From Nocardioides aurantiacus (lineage in GTDB: Bacteria > Actinomycetota > Actinomycetes > Propionibacteriales > Nocardioidaceae): a stretch of DNA of 64,000 nt. Positions 34,229-43,071 of this stretch are shown here, piece by piece. The translations under genes were made by a program, and so were the position numbers. The notes beneath the pieces were generated by a model, which saw only the letters and a program-made list of their open reading frames with translations, was not told the DNA's origin and made no database searches. The DNA is taken from NCBI RefSeq assembly GCF_003752505.1, contig NZ_RKHO01000001.1, positions 1,364,001 through 1,428,000 on the forward strand, given 5' to 3'. The first letter of the stretch is position 1; the number at the start of each line of letters is the position of its first letter.

Positions 34229-35329
34229 TCACGGTCGGGTCCCCAACACCCTAGTGAGGTCGTAGCCCACGGGCTCCTCGAGCTGCTCGTAGCCGCAGGA
34301 CCCCGGGTCCCGGTCGGGGCGCCAGCGCTTGAACTGGGCCGTGTGCCGGAACCGGCTGCCCTCCATGTGCTCGTAGCCGACCTCGAGCACCCGCTCGGGC
34401 CGCAGCGGGGTGAACGACAGGTCCTTGCCGACGCTCCAGCGGCTCTGGGTGCCCGGCACCCGGTCGGGGTTGGCGATCGCGTCGCCGGCCCAGGCCGACC
34501 ACGGGTGGTCCTCGATCGAGCACTCCAGCGGGGCCAGCTCCTCGACCAGCTCGGCCCGGCGGGCCTCGGTGAAGGACGCGGCCACGCCGACGTGCTGGAG
34601 CCGGTCGCCGTCGTGGAGCCCGAGCAGCAGGGAGCCGAGCAGCGGCCGCTCGGGGGTGGAGTTCTTGTGCAAGCGGTAGCCCGCGACGACGACGTCGGCG
34701 GTGCGGGCGTGCTTGACCTTGAACATGGTGCGGCCGTTCTCGACGTACGCCGAGGACAGCGGCTTGGCCATCACCCCGTCGAGACCGGCGCCCTCGAACT
34801 GCTCAAACCACTGCTCGGCCTCGACCGGGTCGGTCGTGGTGCGGGTGAGGTGGATCGACCCGGCGACGCCGTCGAGGTGGGCGAGCTCGGCCTCGAGCCG
34901 GGCGCGGCGCTCCGCGAGCGGACGGTCCACGAGCGACTCGTCGCCGATGGCCAGCAGGTCGAAGGCGACGTAGGACGCGGGGGTCTTCCCCGAGAGCATC
35001 GTGATGCGCGACTCCGCGGGATGGATGCGCTCCTGCAGCACCTCGAACTCCAGGCGGGGCCCGATCGCCACGAACAGCTCGCCGTCGAGCACGCACCGCT
35101 CCGGCAGCTGCTCCAGCACGGCCGCGACGACCTCGGGGAAGTAGCGCGTCAGCGGCTTGGTGTTGCGCGAGGCCAGCTCGACCTCGTCGCCGTCGCGGAA
35201 GACCAGGCAGCGGAAGCCGTCCCACTTGGGCTCGAACAGCAACCCGCCGTCGTGCCGTGCCGGGTCGGGCACGCCCTTGACGGACTTGGCGAGCATCGGC
35301 CGCACGGGCGGCATCACGGGGAGGTCCAC
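34229..35329 (-). CDS. ligC: ATP-dependent DNA ligase, LigC type
   Basis: This is a 366-residue ligase. The nucleotidyl-lysine motif is EPKWDGFR with Lys35. Further motifs are ASRNTKPLTRYFPEV, VLDGELFVA, ASYVAFDLLA, LDGVMAKPL and MFKVKHARTADVVVAGY. An OB-fold domain closes the protein. It seals nicks using ATP. Mycobacterial LigC has the same size, N-terminus and neighbour (a LigD-like polymerase). The start is GTG 35329 (MDLPVMPPVRPMLAKS), chosen because this N-terminus is conserved; ATG 35314 is the alternative. Two small genes follow in the same operon. Confidence 0.92.
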   Translation of the reverse strand: MDLPVMPPVRPMLAKSVKGVPDPARHDGGLLFEPKWDGFRCLVFRDGDEVELASRNTKPLTRYFPEVVAAVLEQLPERCVLDGELFVAIGPRLEFEVLQERIHPAESRITMLSGKTPASYVAFDLLAIGDESLVDRPLAERRARLEAELAHLDGVAGSIHLTRTTTDPVEAEQWFEQFEGAGLDGVMAKPLSSAYVENGRTMFKVKHARTADVVVAGYRLHKNSTPERPLLGSLLLGLHDGDRLQHVGVAASFTEARRAELVEELAPLECSIEDHPWSAWAGDAIANPDRVPGTQSRWSVGKDLSFTPLRPERVLEVGYEHMEGSRFRHTAQFKRWRPDRDPGSCGYEQLEEPVGYDLTRVLGTRP

Positions 35330-35360
35330 GCTCCCGACCGTAACGTCCTGTGCACGGTGG

Positions 35361-35390
35361 TTGGACGTCGTCCGGTCGCTCTCGTAGGTT
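35361..35390 (+). promoter_or_regulatory. Promoter of the CDP-alcohol phosphatidyltransferase gene
   Basis: TTGGAC (35361-35366) and TAGGTT (35385-35390) are separated by 18 bases. Transcription would start near 35397, giving about a 42-base leader before ATG 35439. This is one of the best -35/-10 pairs in the window. Confidence 0.55.
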
Positions 35391-35438
35391 GGGAGCGCGT
35401 TGGGGGTCGACGCAGGTCTGGCTGGGGGCGAGAGACGG

Positions 35439-36164
35439 ATGACGGCATACCGCGACGCCGTGTCCGCGCTGGGCGCCCGGCAGAAGTCCCAGCGAGGGGT
35501 CTCGCTGTACTCCCGCTTCGTCAACCGCCCTCTCGGTCGCCTGGTCGCGGCCGCGGCCCACACGCTGGGCCTGTCCCCCAACCTCGTCAGCCTGCTCTCC
35601 GCCGTGGTCACCCTGGCCGGGGTCGCGGTCCTGGCCCTCGTGCCGCCGACGTGGTGGTCGGGGGTGCTGGTGTGGCAGCTGCTGGCCTGGGGCTTCGTCC
35701 TGGACTCGGCGGACGGCCAGGTGGCGCGCCTGCAGTCGCGTTCCTCCCCGGGAGGGGAGTGGCTCGACCACGTCATCGACGCGGGCAAGATGGTGGTGGT
35801 GCACGCCGGGGTGCTGGTCGGCTGGTACCGCTTCACGGACCTCTCCGACGGGCTGCTGCTGGTCCCGCTGTTCTTCCAGCTCGTGGCCGTGGTGATGTTC
35901 GCCGGGCTCACCATCGTGGCGCTGCTCAAGCGCGTGGCCGGCGTCACCAGGAGCGAGGGACAGGGCGGACCCTCGTGGGTGCGTGCCGTCGGGCTGCTGC
36001 CGGCCGACTACGGCATCCAGACGCTGTTCTTCGTGCTGTGGGGGGCCGTCGGTGTCTTCGCCGCGGCGTACACGCTGCTGGCGGTGGTCAACGCGGTCCT
36101 GCTCGTGCTGCTGAGCGCCAAGTGGTGGGGCGAGCTCCGGGCGCTCGCGGGGCCTCAGGGCTGA
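35439..36164 (+). CDS. CDP-alcohol phosphatidyltransferase family protein
   Basis: This is a 241-residue membrane enzyme. The full catalytic motif DG-x2-AR-x8-G-x3-D-x3-D is seen as DSADGQVARLQSRSSPGGEWLDHVIDAG, and about five hydrophobic helices follow or surround it. Enzymes of this family exchange CMP from a CDP-linked lipid or alcohol for another alcohol, making phospholipids or phosphodiester-linked head groups. The start is ATG 35439, with GGGGGCGAGAGACGG before it. It opens the right-hand part of the surface polysaccharide locus and overlaps the convergent flippase gene by 10 bases at the 3' ends, so it may make a lipid or CDP-dependent modification for that system. Its substrate is unknown. 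Confidence 0.85.
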   Translation: MTAYRDAVSALGARQKSQRGVSLYSRFVNRPLGRLVAAAAHTLGLSPNLVSLLSAVVTLAGVAVLALVPPTWWSGVLVWQLLAWGFVLDSADGQVARLQSRSSPGGEWLDHVIDAGKMVVVHAGVLVGWYRFTDLSDGLLLVPLFFQLVAVVMFAGLTIVALLKRVAGVTRSEGQGGPSWVRAVGLLPADYGIQTLFFVLWGAVGVFAAAYTLLAVVNAVLLVLLSAKWWGELRALAGPQG

Positions 36165-37438
36165 GGGATCCGCTCGGGCGTGGCGGCTGCCTCGGCGCGT
36201 AGGGCGTTGCGCCGCAGCTCGCGTCGCACCGCGATCGAGGACATAGTGACGCGCACCACCAGCCCCGCCACGACACCGCCCAGGGTCGCCTCGATCGAGA
36301 TGGTGGCCCCCAGGGCAGTTAACGGCAGACCGACGACGGCGCCGACCGCGGTGGCCCGGCTGACGGTGTCGAGGCGCTGCAGTGTGGACAGCACGGCATT
36401 GGACAGGCACAGCTGAGTGAAGGCGAGCGCCACGATGCTGCCTGCAAGGGGGTACACCCAGGGGCTGACGCTGATCTGGCTGTTGCCCAGCCAGCGCACG
36501 AGGAAAGGCATGGCCACGGTCACCCCGCCGAGAAGCGGAACGGCCATGGAAGCGATCAGTTTTGACGCAGACGCGATGCGCGCGAACGGGGTCGGGCCTC
36601 GCGGTACCCAGCCCTGGAGTAGCGAGTTCAGCGGCGTGAGACCGACCGTGATCTGTCGTTGCAGCTTGTCGATCAGCGCATAGGCCGGTTGCAAGGAGGG
36701 CGCGATGAGCGACACGAGGACCAGGGGCGCTGCGGCAGACACGTTCGTGGTCACCGTGGCCCCGAGGCCGTGCCGGTGCGCCCGTGCCACCTGGCGCAGG
36801 GTGGACCTCGTGGCGGGCGACCCGCTGCGGGTCGCCCTGTGGACGGCGACGCAGGAGACTGCAGCGGCGAGGAGCATGCCGCCGAACTGGCACAGCAGGC
36901 CCTCCAGCGCGCTGCCACCGGCATACATCCAGCCGATCCCCGCAGCCGTCCCGGTGACGCGCGGCACGGTCTCGAACCACAGCAGACCCGACGGCTGCGC
37001 CATCCCGACGAAGAACCAGCCCGAGGTCAGGCCGATGCCGACGGTCGTCACGGCGCCCGCGACCGCAAGATCGGTGCGCTGATGGGCGAACCCGGCCGCC
37101 AGTGCCCCACTCGCGGCCGCCACTGGGAGGTAGAGCGCCAGCCGCAGCCGCACTGAGTCGAAGAAGACCGTCCGTCGTGTCCGGGTGTCGCCCATGGCGA
37201 CGAGCGCCGGCCCGGAGGTCTGCCAGCCGTATGCGACCACGACCGAGCCAATCGTGCCGAGCGACTGCCCGAGCGCGATGGAACCCCACGCGGCACCCCC
37301 GTCCGCCTTGATGAGGGCAGGAACAATCAGTAGCGACGCGATGGTCAGCAGCGCCATGGGGAGGGTGAAGGTGGCCAGACGACGTGCGCCTGCCCACGTG
37401 AGGGTGAGCTTGGCCTCTCGGCCTGATGGCTGGACCAT
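36155..37438 (-). CDS. Polysaccharide flippase (Wzx/MATE-like), membrane protein
   Basis: This is a 427-residue protein with about 12 hydrophobic helices spread evenly along its length, beginning at about residue 20 (ATFTLPMALLTIASLLIVPAL). The pattern, with short cytoplasmic basic loops, is that of polysaccharide export flippases of the Wzx / PST group, which move undecaprenyl-linked repeat units to the outer face. Its neighbours (acetyltransferase, GT4, Wzy-like polymerase, Wzz/kinase) support this. The start is ATG 37438. The region is less GC-rich than the housekeeping genes. Its 3' end overlaps the convergent CDP-alcohol transferase gene by 10 bases. Confidence 0.8.
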   Translation of the reverse strand: MVQPSGREAKLTLTWAGARRLATFTLPMALLTIASLLIVPALIKADGGAAWGSIALGQSLGTIGSVVVAYGWQTSGPALVAMGDTRTRRTVFFDSVRLRLALYLPVAAASGALAAGFAHQRTDLAVAGAVTTVGIGLTSGWFFVGMAQPSGLLWFETVPRVTGTAAGIGWMYAGGSALEGLLCQFGGMLLAAAVSCVAVHRATRSGSPATRSTLRQVARAHRHGLGATVTTNVSAAAPLVLVSLIAPSLQPAYALIDKLQRQITVGLTPLNSLLQGWVPRGPTPFARIASASKLIASMAVPLLGGVTVAMPFLVRWLGNSQISVSPWVYPLAGSIVALAFTQLCLSNAVLSTLQRLDTVSRATAVGAVVGLPLTALGATISIEATLGGVVAGLVVRVTMSSIAVRRELRRNALRAEAAATPERIPQP

Positions 37439-37491
37439 CAGCGTGTCGTGACCGGGTGTCGAGTAACGATCACCGGACAGGCCGTGAGCCG

Positions 37492-37497
37492 TAGGAT
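37492..37497 (+). promoter_or_regulatory. -10 element TAGGAT 6 bases before GTG 37504
   Basis: TAGGAT followed by exactly 6 bases and GTG repeats the leaderless arrangement seen at other genes here. It supports GTG 37504 as the original start of the acetyltransferase gene, whose frame is broken 14 codons later. Confidence 0.45.
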
Positions 37498-37503
37498 GCC
37501 GAC

Positions 37504-38048
37504 GTGACCACGTTCCGCTCTCTCGGTGACTTCACAGGGATGAACTAGACAAGGGTAGGTCACTAGCCTGGCAGGCTGCCTGGTTCGCGACCTCGAACTT
37601 GGTCGTCAGGGCATGGTGGTGTCCGGGGCGGCTCCGTGTGGCGATCCTACGGGCGTTCGGGGCCGCTGTCGGCAACGGCGTCGTGATGCGCGGCGACGTG
37701 CGCGTGCACTGGCCGTGGAAGCTCACGGTCGGGAACGACTGCTGGATCGGGGAGGGGGTGTGGATCCTGAACCTCGAGCCGGTGGTCCTTGGTGACGACG
37801 TTTGCGTCTCCCAGGGTGCAATGCTCTGCACTGGGAGCCACGACAGACGTTCGCCCAGCTTCGAGTTCGACAACGCCCCCATCCGGGTGGCCGACGGAGC
37901 GTGGATCGCTGCGCGCGCCACCGTGCTGCGCGGGGTGAGCATCGGCGCGGACGCCGTCGTGGGTGCCACTGCACTGGTGACCCAGGACGTGGCCGTCGGC
38001 GACGTCGTCCACGCCCCCGCGTCGGTCGTCCGGCAGAGCAGGAGCTGA
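37504..38048 (+). pseudogene. WcaF-like O-acetyltransferase, apparent 1-base frameshift near 37547
   Basis: This is a left-handed beta-helix acetyltransferase of the WcaF type. From GTG 37504 the frame codes MTTFRSLGDFTGMN and then stops at TAG 37546-37548. The next frame, open from 37530, continues as DKGRSLAWQAAWFATSNLVVRAWW and the full family sequence to 38048, including HWPWKLTVGNDCWIGEGVWIL, LCTGSHDRRSPSFEFDNAPI and hexapeptide repeats. Adding one base at about 37547 would give a continuous protein of about 181 residues. Without it, the only start in the second frame is TTG 37599, leaving 149 residues without the N-terminal part. This may be a real inactivation or a sequencing error. 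It would acetylate a sugar of the exopolysaccharide. Confidence 0.75.
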
Positions 38049-38053
38049 GTCAC

Positions 38054-39196
38054 CTGCCCGCCAAGCCCAAGCGTGTCCTCTCGGTGGTGACGCTCGTCAC
38101 GCCCCACGGGGAGTACGGCGGGCCTGTCAGGGTGGCGGTCAACCAGGCGAGGAGCCTCCGGTCGGCCGGCTGGGACGTCGTGCTGGTGGGCGCCCATCGT
38201 GGTTGGGGCTCGACGGGTCCGCCTACCAAGGTCGACGGCGTGCCGACGATGCTCTGGCCCGCGCGGACCCTCGTCCCGGGCGCCGGCTTCGCCGGGGTCG
38301 GCTCGCCGGGTCTGTGGCGGTGGGTGCGTCGGCACGCCCGGGACTTCGACGTCGTCCATGTCCACCTGGCGCGCGACCTGGTCACGCTTCCCGCCGCCTG
38401 GCTGGTGCGACGTCTGGGCGTGCCGTACGTCCTGCAAACCCACGGAATGGTGGACGCCACCTCGAACCCCCTGGCGGTGCCGTTGGACGCGGCCATGACC
38501 CGACCGGTCCTGCGCTCGGCCGGCCGCGTCCTCCACCTCACCCTCGAAGAGCTGCACGGGTTACAGCAGGTGGTGCCGAGCGGGCTACGGACCGCGGTCC
38601 TCCACAACGGCGTGCCCCTGCCCTCGGATCCGGCCGGCGGAGGGTCCCGCACGGTCCTCTACCTGGCGCGGCTGGCGCCGCGGAAGCGTCCGGGGGCCTT
38701 CGTCGAGGCTGCGCGTGTGCTGGCCTCGCGCCATCCGGACGTCGAGTTCGTGATGGTGGGCCCAGACGAGGGCGAGGGGGCCGCGGTCAAGGAGGCGATC
38801 CGCCAGGCGGTGGCAGGGGGAGCGCGCGTGAGCTGGACCGGGGCCGTCGCGCCGGAGAACACCGAGGCCGCCATGCGCCAGGCCTGCTCCTACGTCCTCC
38901 CAGCGGTCGACGAGCCCTACCCGATGTCCGTGCTCGAGGCCATGGCGCTCAGTCTCCCTGTACTCGTCACCGACAGTTGCGGACTCGCGCCGGCCATCGC
39001 TCGGGCCGGCGCGGGGATCGTCGTCGATGCGTCCCAGGAGTCGCTGGTCGAGGCACTCGATCGGCTACTGTCAGACCCCGTTGCAGCCGCTGCAATGGGG
39101 ATCCGCGGCCGTGCTCTCGTTCAGCAGGAGATGGACATGGCCGAGGTGGCCGACCGTCTGTCCAACACCTACATCGAGGTCATCTCACCTGGCTGA
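38054..39196 (+). CDS. GT4 family glycosyltransferase
   Basis: This is a GT-B fold enzyme of about 380 residues. The acceptor domain begins VLSVVTLVTPHGEYGGPVRVAVNQARSL, with DVVHVHLARDL and LQTHGM further on. The donor domain contains TVLYLARLAPRKRP and the EX7E region DEPYPMSVLEAMALSLPVLVT. It transfers a nucleotide-sugar residue to a lipid-linked glycan. No ATG, GTG or TTG is well placed; CTG 38054 has AGGAG 9 bases upstream, and CTG 38045 would overlap the preceding stop (CTGA). GTG 38084 would cut into the first strand. The 3' end overlaps the convergent polymerase gene by 12 bases. The sugar is not known. Confidence 0.85.
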   Translation: MPAKPKRVLSVVTLVTPHGEYGGPVRVAVNQARSLRSAGWDVVLVGAHRGWGSTGPPTKVDGVPTMLWPARTLVPGAGFAGVGSPGLWRWVRRHARDFDVVHVHLARDLVTLPAAWLVRRLGVPYVLQTHGMVDATSNPLAVPLDAAMTRPVLRSAGRVLHLTLEELHGLQQVVPSGLRTAVLHNGVPLPSDPAGGGSRTVLYLARLAPRKRPGAFVEAARVLASRHPDVEFVMVGPDEGEGAAVKEAIRQAVAGGARVSWTGAVAPENTEAAMRQACSYVLPAVDEPYPMSVLEAMALSLPVLVTDSCGLAPAIARAGAGIVVDASQESLVEALDRLLSDPVAAAAMGIRGRALVQQEMDMAEVADRLSNTYIEVISPG

Positions 39197-40654
39197 CCAG
39201 CGCCGGACGAACAGGACGCAGGCGATCGCGACCACCAGACCGCCCGTGGCCTGGAGGAGCGACCCTCGCAGCAGGATGGTCAGGAACACGGGGAAGACGG
39301 CCCCGACGATGCCCCAGACGTCCCCGAGGTGCAGTCGGTCGGCGAGGCGGATGTCCATCCGCTGCAGCCAGTAGCCCAGCAGGACGAACACGATCAAGAC
39401 GCCCGCGGGGCCGAGGTTGATCATGCCCTCGGCCCACATCGGTGCCGACAGGTTCTCCACGGAGTAGTTGCGGTACTGGGCCAGCAGGATGCCGGTGTCG
39501 GTCGGCTTGTCGGCCCAGATCGAGCGTGGCACCCAGAACAGGAGGCTGCCGGTTATCTGCCGCAGGGGCTCCACCAGGCCGTCGTGCCAGTACGCGTAGC
39601 TGTTGGCGATCTGCCAGAAGGCGTCGTAGTCCGGGTTGGCGCGGTACTCGCCGAAGAAGCCTGCTCGTGCGAACGAGGCGGTCTGGTCAGCCCGCCGGAA
39701 CGCGTCGGCCAGAGGGAACAGGAACAGGAAGGCCGCGATGGTGCCAAGCCCCAGCGCTCGGGCGCGCGCGGGGGTGCGCGCCGCGCCGAGGTAGACCGCG
39801 ATCGCGAAGGCGACGATGCCGAAGCCGTAGCGGGCGGTGGACACAGGATTGTTGCTGACCAGGAGCAGGGCGACACCCACCAGGGCGACAGCAGCGAGCC
39901 AGGCGCGCCGGGTGGGCTCCCGCGACCGGATCCGCAGCTGCACCAGGGCCCCAGTCCCGATGAGCAACGGGTAGACCGCCAGGGCCGAGATGATCGCGTT
40001 GACTGACGGGTCGGGGAACGCCGCCGACGTGGCCTCGCTGGCGGCGTCCCGGCTGGCGATGAGCGTGCCGGGTCCGATGCGGGAGACGAAGAAGGCCAGG
40101 AAGACGAGTCCGGCCGCGTAAAGCAGGTAGGTCCGCGCGGGGTGGGGAGCGGTGTCTCGGGCAGGAACGGGCCTGGCTCGCGTGCGTGCGGTGCCCCGAG
40201 CAGTCGGAGGCACGGCCCGGGACCGCACCACCGCTGCGGACCGTCCCACCTCGTAGGCCAGCAGACCCGCCACCACGATGTATGTGGCAGGCCTGTCCAG
40301 GACCGGGTCCATGCCGGGAGTGGTTCCCGAGATCTGGTCGGAACGGATCTGGACGCTCGGCGCGAGACCGAGGAAGAGGTAGACGAAGAGGCAGAAGAAG
40401 AAGTCGAACAGCCGGGGGCGGTTCGCGCAGCAGATGAAAGCGAGCCGCCCGCCGTACACGGCCATCACCACTAGCGTGATCCGCCAGGCGTCGGAGCGGC
40501 CCACGTCGGGCACGGTCGTTGTCAGCCACAATGGGAGCAGGACAGCGAGGCCGCTCACCAGGGCCACCAGACCGGCGACCCCCGGCCCGGCTCGCTGGGT
40601 TACCAGGGTGGTCGCGCCGCGGTCACCGAGGAGCTTGTCGCCACCGCGGGTCAT
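39185..40654 (-). CDS. O-antigen/oligosaccharide repeat unit polymerase (Wzy-like)
   Basis: This is a 489-residue membrane protein with about 10-12 hydrophobic helices. A long outer loop lies at about residues 315-400 (EYRANPDYDAFWQIANSYAYWHDGL onward to VPRSIWADKPTDTG), typical of Wzy-like polymerases, where such loops carry catalytic Arg residues. It would join lipid-linked repeat units on the outer face after flipping. The start is ATG 40654. It is divergent from the Wzz/kinase gene and convergent with the GT4 gene, with a 12-base 3' overlap. Assignment rests on topology, loop content and neighbours, since Wzy sequences diverge strongly. Confidence 0.8.
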   Translation of the reverse strand: MTRGGDKLLGDRGATTLVTQRAGPGVAGLVALVSGLAVLLPLWLTTTVPDVGRSDAWRITLVVMAVYGGRLAFICCANRPRLFDFFFCLFVYLFLGLAPSVQIRSDQISGTTPGMDPVLDRPATYIVVAGLLAYEVGRSAAVVRSRAVPPTARGTARTRARPVPARDTAPHPARTYLLYAAGLVFLAFFVSRIGPGTLIASRDAASEATSAAFPDPSVNAIISALAVYPLLIGTGALVQLRIRSREPTRRAWLAAVALVGVALLLVSNNPVSTARYGFGIVAFAIAVYLGAARTPARARALGLGTIAAFLFLFPLADAFRRADQTASFARAGFFGEYRANPDYDAFWQIANSYAYWHDGLVEPLRQITGSLLFWVPRSIWADKPTDTGILLAQYRNYSVENLSAPMWAEGMINLGPAGVLIVFVLLGYWLQRMDIRLADRLHLGDVWGIVGAVFPVFLTILLRGSLLQATGGLVVAIACVLFVRRWSAR

Positions 40655-40795
40655 CGGCAGACCTGCCCTCCGTTGCCATCAGTCCCCGGTCCGTGCCCGG
40701 GGCGGGCTATCATCGCACGGCTGGCCCGACCGATCTCGGGGACTGGCTGGCCCTCGTGGCGAGGGGTTCACTGCCGACCAAGGAGTCTTCTTTCC

Positions 40796-42229
40796 ATGAC
40801 GCTGCGTGGCATCTGGGGTCTCGTACGGTTCAACTGGCTCACCCTCGTCGCCGTCACGGCGGTCGGCGCCGGACTGGGCGCGCTCCTGGCCAGCAGCATG
40901 ACGCCGCAGTACACCGCCCGCTCCGAGGTCTTCGTGTCGGTCAACAACGGAAGCAACACGAGCGAGATCGCGGAAGGTGCGAGCTACTCGCAAGATCAGG
41001 CAAGGAACTTCGCCGCGGTAGTCACCCGGGAAGTCGTGCTTGAGGACATCGTCGACTCGCTCGACCTTCCCATGACAGTCAGTGATTTGCGTGATCACGT
41101 GTCAGCCACGGTGCCTCTGAACACTTCCATCATCACGATTTCCGTGGTGGACACCTCGGCCCAGCGCGCCGCTGCCATTGCGAACTCGCTCTCCCAAGGC
41201 CTGGCACGTGAAATTCCTCAGTTGGCGCCTAGCTCGAGCAACTCGTCGACACCGCTCAGCCTGAAGCCTGTGGAACGAGCGGTACCGCCGCAGTCCCCGT
41301 CCTCGCCTCACACCAACCTCGTCATCGTCCTGGGAGCGCTGTTGATGCTCTCTGCGACCGTCCTCGTCCTTGCTGTGAGGGACCTCATCAAGGGGAAGGT
41401 GCGTTCGGCCGACCAAGCGGTCGAGATTACCGGTGCTCCTTTGCTGGGCACCATCACCAGCCACCGTGCGCTGCACAAGCGGCCCATGGCGTCGGCTACC
41501 GAGAATGCGCTGCGCGCCGAGCAGTACCGGCAGATCCGCACCAACCTGCGCTTCATCCAGATGGACCACGGCCATAAGGTCTTCCTCTTCACCTCGTCAA
41601 TACCGGGCGAAGCCAAGAGCACCACTGCTGCCAATGTCGCTGCCACGCTGGCCGAGGACGGAGTTCGGGTCTGCCTCGTGGAAGCAGACCTGCGCAAGCC
41701 GCGGCTGGCCGAGACGATGAACCTGGTCGACGGCGTCGGCTTTACCAGCGTGCTCGCGCGGTCTCTCTCACTGGACGACGCCCTTCAGCCTTGGGGTGAT
41801 CATGGACTGAGCGTCTTGCTGGCTGGAGAGGTCCCTCCGAATCCCAGCGAGCTGCTTGGGTCGTCGCGCGCACAAACGCTGCTGAACGAGATTCGAACCA
41901 GGTTCGAGGTGACCATCATCGATGCGCCGCCGCTGATTCCTGTGACAGACGCGACACTTCTGGCCAGATTCGCCGGCGGTGCCGTCATGGTGGTGTCCGA
42001 GGGGACGGTGGAAGTGCGCGAACTGCGCCGCGCTGTGGAACGGATGGGGATGGTCGACGCTCCCGTCCTCGGAACCATCGTCACCATGTCGAAGGACGCC
42101 ACCTCGGGCACTTACTACGGCTCGTACGTCACGCAGAGCAACCGCTCAGCTCGGGGGAACCGGGCCTACGCCGAACGGGCCCCTCGATCTGATCCGGCTG
42201 GACGCAGCCGTGCGAGGTCGGACGCCTGA
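40796..42229 (+). CDS. Polysaccharide co-polymerase fused to tyrosine autokinase (Wzz/BY-kinase)
   Basis: This is a 477-residue protein. A Wzz-type part has two membrane helices (about 13-35 and 175-198) with an outer loop between. The BY-kinase domain has Walker A SSIPGEAKSTTAANVA, Walker A' CLVEADLRKP and Walker B VTIIDAPP. The C-terminal tail holds a few tyrosines (TYYGSYV, RAYAER) for autophosphorylation. It sets chain length and couples polymerisation to export. The start is ATG 40796, with AAGGAG 10 bases upstream. No tyrosine phosphatase gene is seen in the window. Codon and base use from here to about 43.7 kb look clearly less GC-rich than elsewhere. Confidence 0.92.
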   Translation: MTLRGIWGLVRFNWLTLVAVTAVGAGLGALLASSMTPQYTARSEVFVSVNNGSNTSEIAEGASYSQDQARNFAAVVTREVVLEDIVDSLDLPMTVSDLRDHVSATVPLNTSIITISVVDTSAQRAAAIANSLSQGLAREIPQLAPSSSNSSTPLSLKPVERAVPPQSPSSPHTNLVIVLGALLMLSATVLVLAVRDLIKGKVRSADQAVEITGAPLLGTITSHRALHKRPMASATENALRAEQYRQIRTNLRFIQMDHGHKVFLFTSSIPGEAKSTTAANVAATLAEDGVRVCLVEADLRKPRLAETMNLVDGVGFTSVLARSLSLDDALQPWGDHGLSVLLAGEVPPNPSELLGSSRAQTLLNEIRTRFEVTIIDAPPLIPVTDATLLARFAGGAVMVVSEGTVEVRELRRAVERMGMVDAPVLGTIVTMSKDATSGTYYGSYVTQSNRSARGNRAYAERAPRSDPAGRSRARSDA

Positions 42230-42298
42230 GCACAAGCCGACGCGGCGTGGCGCGGGGTCGTTCAGTCGCCGCGACTGGGAGCGCCCGCGTCAGGCCTG

Positions 42299-43018
42299 TC
42301 AATTTTTGAGGGCATCCCCGAGGAGGGGACGGATAGCACGGGCGATCGCAGCATGACCTTGGTCATTGGGGTGCACGTCGTCGTCGGCAACGCGATCGGG
42401 TCGTCCTGCTAGCGGTTGTCCCAAGTCGAGGAAGTTGGCCCCACCTACCCTTTCCCGGATGTAGTCGCCAAGTTTGCTGAGGGCGGCAGGAGCGTCCGAC
42501 GCATCCCAGAGGGGGTTGGTGGCCACGATTCGAGCGTGTGGGAATCGCTTCTCCAGAAACAGGAAGAGGCTCCGGACTGCTGTCTGCTCCTGACCTACTG
42601 GTTGCGACAGGTCGTTGCGCCCTCCCGACACGACGATAAGGTCAGGGTCGACACCGTCTCGGTAGGCGCGTTCCGCCATCGTCTGGAAGTCGGGGCACTC
42701 TTCTTGGCCACACGCAGAGAAACCCCCGGTCTGGTAACTCTTGAGGAAGCCCGTGCCCCCTCGCGCCAGATTGGTCACGGTCCAATCGGTATTCGTGCTC
42801 ACAAGCCCAGCCCATGATTTGCCCGGCAAAGACGCGCCGGTTCCGGCGGCGTAAGAATCCCCGAGGAGGAGGATGGACGGGAGGGGCTGGACAGCAGGGG
42901 TTTCGAACGGCGCGCCCGTGGATGGCTGCTTCGAGACGACTGAGACAACGACCACTACTGCCAGGATCGTGGCTGCCACGCTGAGAGCGTCCCTGAATCG
43001 TGCCAGCGTTGGTCCCAT
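42299..43018 (-). CDS. SGNH/GDSL-type hydrolase, membrane-anchored or secreted
   Basis: This is a 239-residue protein. An N-terminal hydrophobic helix (about 12-30) is followed by an SGNH hydrolase: block I LLLGDSYAAGTGA with the catalytic Ser, block III VVSGGRNDL with the catalytic Asn, and block V DDDVHPNDQGH with the catalytic Asp and His. Such enzymes often remove or add O-acetyl groups on exopolysaccharides. The start is ATG 43018. It lies 53 bases downstream of the GH71-like lipoprotein gene on the same strand. Together with the broken WcaF-like gene, it suggests acetylation and deacetylation of the polymer. The sequence is less GC-rich than average for the window (hand count 35 of 60 for 42301-42360). 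Confidence 0.85.
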   Translation of the reverse strand: MGPTLARFRDALSVAATILAVVVVVSVVSKQPSTGAPFETPAVQPLPSILLLGDSYAAGTGASLPGKSWAGLVSTNTDWTVTNLARGGTGFLKSYQTGGFSACGQEECPDFQTMAERAYRDGVDPDLIVVSGGRNDLSQPVGQEQTAVRSLFLFLEKRFPHARIVATNPLWDASDAPAALSKLGDYIRERVGGANFLDLGQPLAGRPDRVADDDVHPNDQGHAAIARAIRPLLGDALKN

Positions 43019-43071
43019 GGCCCCAATCCTAGTCGGGCCGTTCGGTGTCTTATGGCCCCGCCGGACGCAGG

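Noticed and set aside
42230-42298. Possible terminator (CGCGGCG / CGCCGCG) after the Wzz/kinase gene
   Set aside because: Only a 7-bp stem with a 19-base loop was found, too weak to list as a feature.
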